Shown: in pieces, positions 34,841-42,557 of the stretch
How positions within the stretch are numbered: the stretch's first letter is position 1
Layout: each line of letters opens with the position of its first letter
Source of the DNA: an uncultured Opitutia bacterium
Lineage (GTDB): Bacteria; Verrucomicrobiota; Verrucomicrobiia; Opitutales; CAJWYM01
Length of the DNA: 61,833 nt
NCBI GenBank assembly: GCA_913049555.1
Contig: CAJWYM010000009.1
Coordinates: 1 to 61,833, forward strand
Reading direction: 5' to 3'
Program-made: the position numbers and the translations under genes
The notes under the pieces: model-generated
Database searches by the model: none
What the model was told of the DNA's origin: nothing
What the model saw: the letters and a program-made list of their open reading frames with translations, nothing else

Positions 34841-35338
34841 ATGTTTGGGTTTTTAAAAAATAAAAAGAAAGACGAAATGATCCGTGTGTATGAAGATGCG
34901 GATGATACAGAATACTACGAGGATCAAGTTCAGCACCGATCAAACCTACCCTGGTATGGAGTCGATTTAGATGGAACTTTAGCTACTTCGGAAGGCTTGA
35001 AAAACTTGGAAACTGTTGGGAAACCAGTTCCTCTCATGATGGAGAGGGTAAAGTTGTGGATTGCCCAAGGTCATAAGGTTAAAATAATGACGGCCAGAGC
35101 TTCGGATCCCAACCAAATCCCGATCGTAAAAAAGTGGCTGAAAAAACACAATCTTCCGGATTTAGATGTTACCAATCAAAAGGATTATGATATGGTCGAG
35201 CTTTGGGATGATCGTTGCATACAAGTGCTTCCAGATACCGGTAGACCCGTTTTAAAACCTTCTGCATTTGGAGCTCCGAGTGCACCTCTTCTTAAAGAGG
35301 AGCTTAAAAACAAGACTTTTGTTTTAGAAGAAAAATAG
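34841..35338 (+). CDS. HAD-superfamily hydrolase-like protein
   Basis: A 165-residue cytoplasmic protein with the HAD catalytic motif at YGVDLDGTLATS (Asp42 and Asp44), motif II in IMTARAS and an acidic WDDRC segment that may be motif IV. It lacks a cap domain and a signal peptide. Substrate unknown; small proteins of this type can be phosphatases of nucleotides or sugars. The N-terminal 35 residues are acidic and charged. It is the first of a run of five same-strand genes and its stop overlaps the next gene's possible GTG by one base. Confidence 0.7.
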   Translation: MFGFLKNKKKDEMIRVYEDADDTEYYEDQVQHRSNLPWYGVDLDGTLATSEGLKNLETVGKPVPLMMERVKLWIAQGHKVKIMTARASDPNQIPIVKKWLKKHNLPDLDVTNQKDYDMVELWDDRCIQVLPDTGRPVLKPSAFGAPSAPLLKEELKNKTFVLEEK

Positions 35339-35967
35339 TGCTTCGCACAGATTCTATGGGAGAAGAAGAGGATCTTGATAAAAAAGCTGAAGAGAAAAAA
35401 ATTGAGAAAATCCTAGCTGAAACGGGTGCGCCTACAAATTCTTTTTCGATTCCTCCCTATATTGGAATTGTGCTGTTTGTAGTTTTGGTGGGAAGAGGTT
35501 TTTTTTTACTCTTCAATTTAAAAATTGAAGATACAAATCTTTTAGCATCTACAGAGGTGCTTTATGCGGTTGGCCATTTTCTTTTAGGGGCCATACTGAT
35601 TGCTAAAACCCTAGCTTCAATACTGAGTTGGCCAATTCGCCAATGGGTCTCTATGATTTATGGCGAGAATGGACGCTATCTCTCTCCTCCAGAGAGTGTT
35701 TTTAAATCAGCGGAAAAATTGATTGAAAATGGAGAGCTTGAGGCGGGTTTGTCGATCTATATGAACTTAGTTAGAAATTATAAAAAAGAGGCCCGATCGT
35801 ATGAGCGTTCTATTCAAATTCTGTTAGACAATTATCCTGAAAGACTTGAGGAGGCTATGGATCTTTTCACAAGGGGGAGTAAATTATTTGAAAAAGATTT
35901 AAGACAATCTTTAAAAGTTCGATTGCAATCTCAGGCTCGATTGAAGGGCCTCTCATTTTTAGATTAA
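35338..35967 (+). CDS. hypothetical membrane protein with helical cytoplasmic tail
   Basis: About 209 residues from the GTG at 35338; the ATG at 35356 is an equally good start. A charged N-terminus is followed by two hydrophobic helices (YIGIVLFVVLVGRGFFLLF and VGHFLLGAILIAKTLASIL) and a soluble region of about 110 residues with TPR-like helix pairs (ESVFKSAEKLIENGELEAGL, then NLVRNYKKEARSYERSI). No family recognised. It lies between the HAD protein and a dUTPase in the same run. Confidence 0.65.
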   Translation: MLRTDSMGEEEDLDKKAEEKKIEKILAETGAPTNSFSIPPYIGIVLFVVLVGRGFFLLFNLKIEDTNLLASTEVLYAVGHFLLGAILIAKTLASILSWPIRQWVSMIYGENGRYLSPPESVFKSAEKLIENGELEAGLSIYMNLVRNYKKEARSYERSIQILLDNYPERLEEAMDLFTRGSKLFEKDLRQSLKVRLQSQARLKGLSFLD

Positions 35968-36027
35968 AATCCTGCATACAGGATGTTTTTGTTGTCTCGT
36001 TTGCAACATGATCTATGATTGTTGATT

Positions 36028-36399
36028 ATGGATAAACTAGAAGAAATTTTTAAACTGCAAGAGGAGCTTAACAAACGAATTGGAGTCACTACTAAAGACA
36101 TGAACGAAGAGGAACAAGCCAAATGGCTCCTCAATTATTCTCGCGCCATGCAACAAGAAATGGCCGAATTGATAGACTCGGTTCCATGGAAGTGGTGGGC
36201 CAAGTATCAAGAATTTGACAAACAAAATGCAAAAGTAGAGGTGGTAGATCTTTTCCACTTTTTAGTATCTATGGCCCAAGTTCTCGGTATGGAAGCTTCT
36301 GATATTTACGATGCTTATTTAAAAAAGAATCAGGTCAATCACGATCGTCAAGAAAGCGGCTACGCTTCCAAGGACGAATCTGATTCTCGCCATATTTAA
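36028..36399 (+). CDS. dimeric (MazG-fold) dUTP diphosphatase-like protein
   Basis: A 123-residue all-alpha nucleotide pyrophosphatase that would convert dUTP to dUMP and keep uracil out of DNA. The start at 36028 (ATG) is preferred to the TTG at 36019. The metal-binding ExxE type helix appears in QQEMAELIDS, and the second in EVVDLFHFLVSMAQ, as in dimeric dUTPases of Campylobacter and trypanosomes. The WKWWAKYQ segment also matches. No trimeric dUTPase is in the window. Confidence 0.8.
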   Translation: MDKLEEIFKLQEELNKRIGVTTKDMNEEEQAKWLLNYSRAMQQEMAELIDSVPWKWWAKYQEFDKQNAKVEVVDLFHFLVSMAQVLGMEASDIYDAYLKKNQVNHDRQESGYASKDESDSRHI

Positions 36400-36426
36400 T
36401 AAAACGAACGAAACTATTTTTCTCTC

Positions 36427-37041
36427 ATGCAAATTTGGGTTCTTTGCTTATTGCCTGTAGTGGCAGCTATCATTGGTTATTCTACGAATTATCTTGCTGT
36501 TAAAATGCTTTTTCATCCCCGTGATAAAAAACGCATTTTATTTTTTGACGTTCAAGGAATCTTCCCCAAAAGACAAGAAGCGCTGGGTGCTCGACTCGGG
36601 GAAATCGTTGCTCGAGAGCTTGTATCTGTTGACGACATCTCTGAAAAAATAAAACAAGCGGCCAGTTCTGATCAAATGCAGCAAGCTGTGGATGAGCATT
36701 TGGATAGATTAATTCGAGAAAAGTTGCCGGTGATTTTTCCGATGATGGCTATGTTTTTAAACGATGAACTGATCGTTAAAATAAAAAAAGTTTTTCAGGC
36801 TGAGATTTTAAATATTACGAGTGATTTGACGGATAAAATGAGTGGTAATTTAAAACAGACCTTGAACATAGAGGAAATGGTTCGTGAAAAAGTGGTTCAA
36901 TTTTCCTCGGATAAATTGGAAGCCGTTTTGTTTGAAATCATGAGAAAAGAATTCAAGTTCATTGAAATTGTTGGAGGTATTCTTGGTTTTGTGATTGGAG
37001 TGGTTCAAGTAATGATTGTTTATTTTGGGAATTTAAATTAG
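36427..37041 (+). CDS. DUF445 family membrane protein
   Basis: A 204-residue protein with a short hydrophobic N-terminus (WVLCLLPVVAAIIGYSTNYLAVKMLF) and a hydrophobic C-terminus (VGGILGFVIGVVQVMIVYFG). The start resembles DUF445/YheB-like proteins (GYSTNYLAVKMLFHP is a hallmark). The central region is helical and charged. Function is unknown. It ends 8 bp before the DegT gene, so probably cotranscribed. Confidence 0.8.
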   Translation: MQIWVLCLLPVVAAIIGYSTNYLAVKMLFHPRDKKRILFFDVQGIFPKRQEALGARLGEIVARELVSVDDISEKIKQAASSDQMQQAVDEHLDRLIREKLPVIFPMMAMFLNDELIVKIKKVFQAEILNITSDLTDKMSGNLKQTLNIEEMVREKVVQFSSDKLEAVLFEIMRKEFKFIEIVGGILGFVIGVVQVMIVYFGNLN

Positions 37042-37049
37042 GAGAAATT

Positions 37050-38198
37050 ATGGCTGTACCTTTATTAGAGTTAGTGACTCAGAACAATCAGTTTGTCGAT
37101 GAAGTTGTGGAGGAATTTCGTGAGTTTATTGGCAAAGGTCAATACATACTAGGAGATTATGTTACACATTTTGAAGAGAAAGTGGCCAAACATCTTGGTG
37201 TCAATCATGCAATTGGAGTAAGCTCGGGAACGGATGCACTCGTATTGGCTTTGATGGCATTGGACATCCAACCTGGGGATGAGGTTTTGTGTCCTTCCTT
37301 TTCTTTTTTTGCAACTGCAGGATGTATTTCTCGTTTAGGAGCTATTCCCATTTTTATAGATGTTGATAGAGATAGTTTTAATTTGAATTTAGAGGATGCT
37401 CGAAATAAATTAACAAACAAAACAAAAGCCATCATTCCAGTCCATTTGTTTGGTCAGTCTTGTTCTATGTCCTCATTGTTGGATTTTGCAAAGCAAAACA
37501 ACTTGAAGGTGATTGAGGATACAGCTCAATCTTTAGGATCTAAATACCAAGATTCTTTTGCCGGAACTCTCTCTGACTATGGATGCTATAGCTTTTTCCC
37601 AAGTAAAAACTTGGGGAGTATTGGGGATGCCGGACTTGTGGTGACTAATAATCTAGAATTGGCCGAACGAGCCAAAATATTCCGTTTGCATGGGAGCCAA
37701 CCCAAATATTATCATAAATGGATCGGTGGGAACTTCCGGATCGATGCCTTGCATGCGATGTTTTTAACCAAGAAATTAGATTCCATTTCAAGTTATGAGG
37801 ATGCTCGGGCTAGAAACGCCGCTTATTATTCTAATTGTCTCTTGGCGGATGGTAGATTTGGAGAAAACCAAGGACAAAGCTTCGAAAATGAAAGCAAATC
37901 GGTTTTAGTCCCTTTGGATCTCAAAATGGGCAAACATGTCTGGAACCAATTCACTCTAAGAATCGGCCGGGGTAAAAGGGACGAACTTTGGAATTATTTG
38001 AAGTCGAATGGAATTGGAGCGGAAGTCTATTATCCAGTCAGCTTGCACAAACAAGAATGTTTTAAAAATCTTATACCTTCTCCATGTCCTGTTTCAGAGG
38101 AAATTGCTGGGGAAGTATTAAGTATTCCCGTTTATCCAGAACTGACTGTGGAACAAATGGACGAAGTAATTCAAACCTTACTAAAATTTACTTATTAA
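37050..38198 (+). CDS. DegT/DnrJ/EryC1/StrS-family aminotransferase
   Basis: A 382-residue PLP-dependent sugar aminotransferase or dehydratase for nucleotide-activated sugars. Family marks are GVSSGTDALVLALMALDI, the VHLFGQSCSM segment, IEDTAQSLGSKY and the PLP Lys in FFPSKNLGSIGDAG (Lys about 186). A clear AGGAGA site lies before the ATG. Products are usually amino sugars of glycans or surface polysaccharides. It is the last gene in a run of five. Confidence 0.88.
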   Translation: MAVPLLELVTQNNQFVDEVVEEFREFIGKGQYILGDYVTHFEEKVAKHLGVNHAIGVSSGTDALVLALMALDIQPGDEVLCPSFSFFATAGCISRLGAIPIFIDVDRDSFNLNLEDARNKLTNKTKAIIPVHLFGQSCSMSSLLDFAKQNNLKVIEDTAQSLGSKYQDSFAGTLSDYGCYSFFPSKNLGSIGDAGLVVTNNLELAERAKIFRLHGSQPKYYHKWIGGNFRIDALHAMFLTKKLDSISSYEDARARNAAYYSNCLLADGRFGENQGQSFENESKSVLVPLDLKMGKHVWNQFTLRIGRGKRDELWNYLKSNGIGAEVYYPVSLHKQECFKNLIPSPCPVSEEIAGEVLSIPVYPELTVEQMDEVIQTLLKFTY

Positions 38199-38280
38199 TG
38201 AATTTACTTGGAGTTTGAATCCATTTGATTGTAAAGGGATTTCCTAAAAAGAGTGGATGAGAGACTCTGATTGGAAACCG

Positions 38281-39138
38281 TTATGAGCGCCATTCTTTTG
38301 GAGACTTTCCAAAGTATTTTTTGAATTGACTTGAAAGATGAAAAGGACTGTTAAATCCCAGTTCATCGGCTATTTCAGTAAGACTCATATTGGTATGATT
38401 TAAAAAAAATTTCACCTTATCCAAGCGCACAATTGTGTGGTATTTTTTGGGTGGAATAGCTTCCCTTTGTTTGAAAACTTTTCTTAACAAAGAATAACTT
38501 ATACCATGGGAGCTACTTAGTTTTTCCCAGTCTATAGCTTTGTGGCAATTGTCAGCAATAAACAAACTGATTTGATCTACAAGGTGGGAATATTTGTGCT
38601 CTTTTCGATAAATTTCTTTGGGGTTGCAGAGATCCACGAGGATTTGATGGAGAACTACATTGGCTTGTTCGGTTTGTCCTTGCTTAAAAAATTGCAATAT
38701 TTGTTGGAAAAGAAGGACTAATTTAGAATAGTGGACCCCTTTGAATGCGTCTAAAGCACTTGTAATTTCTCCATTTTTTTGAAGACTATCTGGAATGATT
38801 CCTTTAAAACCAATCCAGTATTCGGTCCAGTCGGAGCTTTTAATTGGCTTGTATCTATGCCAAATATCTGGAAATACGAGGAAAATGAAAGGGGCTTTAA
38901 ATTCTCGAGCTTCTGATTGTCCCTTGCTTTGAAAAAGACCCGATCCTTGAGTGACCAATAATATCTGATATTCATTGATAATCCTACCTTTTGTCCAATT
39001 AAAAACATAGGAGGATGGGTGGTTTTTTGGGGGGTAGGGAGACCCAGCTTGTAAAGATTGCTTGCCTGTATTTAAAATCTCTATGCCCCAGGGATTAGGT
39101 GTCTTTTTGGGAGATCTATATAGGAAATATTTACTCAT
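38281..39138 (-). CDS. AraC-family regulator, probably of rhamnose use
   Basis: About 285 residues from the ATG at 39138, where a sensible start for the AraC family lies (MSKYFLYRSPKKTPNPWGI); an ATG at 39234 would overlap the divergent gene. Residues about 20-150 form a cupin-type sugar-binding domain (YQILLVTQGSGLF). Residues about 185-285 form the double helix-turn-helix (ISYSLLRKVFKQREAIPPK, then LTEIADELGFNSPFHLSSQFKKYFG). It is divergent from rhaA across 99 bp, so it likely regulates that gene. Confidence 0.82.
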   Translation of the reverse strand: MSKYFLYRSPKKTPNPWGIEILNTGKQSLQAGSPYPPKNHPSSYVFNWTKGRIINEYQILLVTQGSGLFQSKGQSEAREFKAPFIFLVFPDIWHRYKPIKSSDWTEYWIGFKGIIPDSLQKNGEITSALDAFKGVHYSKLVLLFQQILQFFKQGQTEQANVVLHQILVDLCNPKEIYRKEHKYSHLVDQISLFIADNCHKAIDWEKLSSSHGISYSLLRKVFKQREAIPPKKYHTIVRLDKVKFFLNHTNMSLTEIADELGFNSPFHLSSQFKKYFGKSPKEWRS

Positions 39139-39237
39139 AAATAAATCAAAAATTGTATGTTTTATGACAAAACGTAAATGGTAAAAGAGCAAACCTAATC
39201 TATAATGATTTTCATTTATAATCCATTGATTCAATTT

Positions 39238-40488
39238 ATGAGTAAAGAATTTGATATAGCTAAAGAGAAGTATGCATGCATAGGCGTAGATGTAGAGAAT
39301 GTCCTAGATAAGTTAGGAAAAACACCGATTTCTATGCACTGTTGGCAAGGAGATGATGTTCGCGGATTTGAAACGGGAGCAGAAGATCTTGGAGATGGAC
39401 TCGCTGTTACTGGTAACTATCCCGGAAGAGCGAATACAATAGAGGAGTTGAAACAAGATCTGGAAAAAGCTATTTCCTTGATTCCAGGGGATCATCGATT
39501 GAATCTACATGCAATTTATGGGGATTTTGGGGGTAAATTTGTGGATCGCGATCAAATTGATTGGAAGCATTTTCAGGGCTGGATGGATTGGTGCAAATCT
39601 CAAAAAATGGGTATGGATTTTAATCCCTCCTGTTTTTCTCATGCGAATGCTAAAAGTGGTTTGACTTTAAGCAGTCCTGATGAGGGTATTCGAAATTTCT
39701 GGATTGAGCATTGTAAGGCAAGCCGAAGAATTGCCGCGAAAGCTGGAGAACAACTGGGTTCTCCATGTGTAACAAACATTTGGATTCCAGACGGGATGAA
39801 GGATATACCTGCGGATCGAAGGGCTTTTCGTAATAGACTGAAGGACTCGCTGGATGATATTTTAACAGAGGAGTTTTCCTCTGAGCATCTTCAAGATGCC
39901 GTCGAATGTAAGTTATTCGGTATAGGCTCTGAAAGCTTTGTAGTCGGCTCCCATGAGTTTTACATGGGGTATGCGATACATAAACAAATGACTCTCTGTT
40001 TAGATGCAGGGCATTTTCATCCGACGGAGGGGATTGCAGATAAAATTTCCTCTGTGATTGATTATATACCACGACTTCTATTGCATGTGAGCAGAGGAGT
40101 TCGTTGGGACAGTGATCACGTTGTCATACAGGATGACGCAACAAAATCAATTTTCGAGGAATTAGTCCGCTCTAATGCTTTGGATAAAACTTCAATTGGT
40201 TTGGACTTTTTTGATGCTAGTATCAATCGAATTGCAGCTTGGGTGATCGGAACAACAGCGGCTCAGAAATGTCTTTTAGCAGCTCTTTTGCAGCCAAGTA
40301 ATGAACTCTCTAAGTTTGAACTTGAGGGGGATTATACCAGTCGTTTGGCTTTATTTGAAGAGTGCAAGTTGTTGCCAGTTGGAGAGGTATGGAATGAGTT
40401 TTGTCTTCGTAAAAATGTCCCTCAAGGAATGGACTGGTTGAAAGAGGTTAAGGAATATGAAAAGACGGTTTTATCTGGTCGTAGTTGA
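39238..40488 (+). CDS. rhaA: L-rhamnose isomerase
   Basis: A roughly 416-residue enzyme converting L-rhamnose to L-rhamnulose in the cytoplasm. Family segments: ISMHCWQGDDVRGFE near the N-terminus, LNLHAIYGDFGGKFVDRD, GMDFNPSCFSHANAKSG with metal-binding residues, NIWIPDGMKDIPADR, the catalytic TLCLDAGHFHPTE and LLHVSRGVRWDSDHV. Start at ATG 39238 (MSKEFDIAKEK) is preferred; the upstream ATG gives a short odd leader. Rhamnulokinase and aldolase genes are not adjacent. It fits degradation of rhamnose-containing sulfated algal polysaccharides and has its own terminator. Confidence 0.93.
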   Translation: MSKEFDIAKEKYACIGVDVENVLDKLGKTPISMHCWQGDDVRGFETGAEDLGDGLAVTGNYPGRANTIEELKQDLEKAISLIPGDHRLNLHAIYGDFGGKFVDRDQIDWKHFQGWMDWCKSQKMGMDFNPSCFSHANAKSGLTLSSPDEGIRNFWIEHCKASRRIAAKAGEQLGSPCVTNIWIPDGMKDIPADRRAFRNRLKDSLDDILTEEFSSEHLQDAVECKLFGIGSESFVVGSHEFYMGYAIHKQMTLCLDAGHFHPTEGIADKISSVIDYIPRLLLHVSRGVRWDSDHVVIQDDATKSIFEELVRSNALDKTSIGLDFFDASINRIAAWVIGTTAAQKCLLAALLQPSNELSKFELEGDYTSRLALFEECKLLPVGEVWNEFCLRKNVPQGMDWLKEVKEYEKTVLSGRS

Positions 40489-40523
40489 CCCACAACTCTA
40501 TTAGATCTTTTATTCAATTTGAT

Positions 40524-40556
40524 AAAAAAGCAGTCCTTTTAAGGACTGCTTTTTTT
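40524..40556 (+). terminator. intrinsic terminator after rhaA
   Basis: AAAAAAGCAGTCCTT pairs with AAGGACTGCTTTTTT around a two-base loop, 35 bp after the rhaA stop. The remaining 280 bp up to the next sulfatase hold nothing I recognise. Confidence 0.88.
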
Positions 40557-40835
40557 GGCATCACCTCTTGATTTAATTTCGGCGTGAAAATAACTTATTA
40601 TTTTAAAGCTTCGACTGCCATTGCTTGAAAAAATGATCCAAAGACCCTTGGGATTCATAGAGAAACCTTTTTATTTTTTGAAATGAATGTTCACTTTTCA
40701 TGAATGCTTTGTGTATCTCTATTCAACTTATAAATCCTTCATATAGATTCCTTAAAACTTTGGACCTTTCATTTTCAACTCATTGAAAGTGGAGGACAAA
40801 CTCGGTTCGTTCAATCTGAACAATTCGCTTTAATT

Positions 40836-42377
40836 ATGAAAAAAAAATGGCAGTTCTTACTCTTTCTTTTAACCAGTGAAATCCTTTTTGCTAAGAATCT
40901 TCCAAATGTTATTCTAATATACGGGGATGATGTAGGTTATGGAGATGTTGGAGCTTATGGATCTACCATGATTCCAACCCCAAACATTGATCGTTTGGCA
41001 TCCGAAGGATTGCTTTTTACAGACGGTCATTGTTCCGCATCCACATGCACCCCTTCTAGGTTTTCAATGCTCACTGGAATCCATGCATTTCGACATAAAG
41101 TGAACATTTTGCCACCCGATGCCCCAATGGTGATTCCAACCAACAAATTGACTTTGCCCGGTCTATTTAAAAAGGCAGGGTATTTCACGGCTTTTATAGG
41201 AAAGTGGCATTTAGGAGTTGGGATGAAAGGAATTAAGAATGATTGGAATGGCGAGCTTAAACCTGGTCCGATGGAAGTGGGTTTTGATTTATCTTTCTCG
41301 CTTCCTTACACGAATGATCGAGTCCCTTGTGTTTATGTCGAAGGGCATCGAGTTTTGAATCTGGACCCCCAAGATCCAATTCATCTGGGTGCAGATTTTA
41401 ACGATCTTCAAACTTTTGAGGGAACGATGTATCCAGACGCTATTAAAAATCCTGAAGCGATGACCTATTATAAAAGCAGTCATTGGCATAACAACAGTGT
41501 GATCCATGGAATCGGTAGAATTGGATACATGCGAGGAGGCAAATCTGCTTTGTGGAAGGATCAAACAATGACGGATGAATTTGTACAACGGATTAAGAAA
41601 GTGATCCAAGAAAAGAGAGAGGAACCTTTTTTTATTTACTACCCCTCTCAAAATATACATGTTCCTCGAGCTCCTCATCCAAGATTTATCGGGAAGAGTT
41701 CATTAGGATTACGAGGCGATGCAATGGTTGAGTTTGATTGGGCAGTAGGAGAAATTATGAATACCCTTGAGGAGAATGGACTTTCAGAAAATACAATGAT
41801 TGTTTTCTCTTCCGACAACGGTCCTGTCTATGATGATGGTTATGAGGATGGAACGACGGTTCTTAAGTCTAACAATGAGACCGATCGGGGGCATGATGGT
41901 TCCGGGATTTGGAGAGGCGGAAAGTATCAGATTTACGAAGGAGGATCTCGGGTGCCATTTATTGTTCGTTGGCCCGACCGTGTGCAGCCAGGAATCTCAA
42001 AAGCAGTTGTGAGCCAGATTGATTTTGTGGCTTCATTTGCTGAATTACTCGGTATTGATCTAAGCCATGAGGAGGCTCCAGACAGCCGTAATCATTTGGG
42101 TGCTTTGTTGGGTGAGGAGGCCATTGGCTCTCCTTACCTTTTGAAACAAGCTGTAAACGAAATTTCTTTCAGGGAAGGCCCTTGGAAATACATAGCTCCA
42201 CTGCCTGGCAAAATAAAGAAAGGAAAACCCGTTGAATTACAGCTTTATAATCTAAGTAACGATCCAAGCGAAAAAAAGAATGTCCTTCAAAAATACCCTG
42301 AAGTGGTCGAATCTATGCAAAAAAAATGGATTCAATTAAAAGCAAAAAATGTAAATCTCAGGCTCTTAAAATTGTAA
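40836..42377 (+). CDS. secreted sulfatase (S1 family, FGly type)
   Basis: A 513-residue exported sulfatase. The signal peptide is QFLLFLLTSEILFA. The mature start NLPNVILIYGDDVGYGDVGAYG has the metal Asp pair; CTPSR in SASTCTPSRFSML is the FGly motif (Cys about residue 71), followed by GKWHLGVG, YPSQNIHVPRAPHP and SSDNGPVYDDGY. The C-terminal part has the LYNLSNDPSEKKNV signature. It probably removes sulfate from algal polysaccharide in the periplasm or outside the cell, and the nearby rhaA suggests rhamnose-containing substrates such as ulvan. No regulator adjoins it. Confidence 0.93.
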   Translation: MKKKWQFLLFLLTSEILFAKNLPNVILIYGDDVGYGDVGAYGSTMIPTPNIDRLASEGLLFTDGHCSASTCTPSRFSMLTGIHAFRHKVNILPPDAPMVIPTNKLTLPGLFKKAGYFTAFIGKWHLGVGMKGIKNDWNGELKPGPMEVGFDLSFSLPYTNDRVPCVYVEGHRVLNLDPQDPIHLGADFNDLQTFEGTMYPDAIKNPEAMTYYKSSHWHNNSVIHGIGRIGYMRGGKSALWKDQTMTDEFVQRIKKVIQEKREEPFFIYYPSQNIHVPRAPHPRFIGKSSLGLRGDAMVEFDWAVGEIMNTLEENGLSENTMIVFSSDNGPVYDDGYEDGTTVLKSNNETDRGHDGSGIWRGGKYQIYEGGSRVPFIVRWPDRVQPGISKAVVSQIDFVASFAELLGIDLSHEEAPDSRNHLGALLGEEAIGSPYLLKQAVNEISFREGPWKYIAPLPGKIKKGKPVELQLYNLSNDPSEKKNVLQKYPEVVESMQKKWIQLKAKNVNLRLLKL

Positions 42378-42398
42378 AAAAGTCGGTATGAGTATAAT

Positions 42399-42476
42399 TG
42401 GTCGGGCCAGAGAGATTCGAACTCTCGACCTTTCGCCCCCCAGGCGAACGCGCTAACCAGGCTGCGCTATGGCCCG
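42399..42476 (-). tRNA. tRNA-Pro, anticodon GGG
   Basis: Minus-strand tRNA with acceptor CGGGCCA/TGGCCCG, D arm GCGC/GCGC, anticodon arm TTCGC-CTGGGGG-GCGAA with GGG anticodon, and T arm GAGAG-TTCGAAT-CTCTC. Discriminator is A and a CCA is encoded at the 3' end (42399-42401). It is all in place for a functional tRNA reading CCC and CCU. It lies between a sulfatase and the RapA-like gene. Confidence 0.95.
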
Positions 42477-42557
42477 ACTTAATTGAAACTTCATAATGGC
42501 GAAAGGTTCTTTGAAAGTCAAAGTAATAGATAAAGTGGATAGATAATTCTGTTTTAG

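Noticed and set aside
36019-36027. TTG start for the dUTPase gene
   Set aside because: The ATG at 36028 is three codons on and gives the normal family start.
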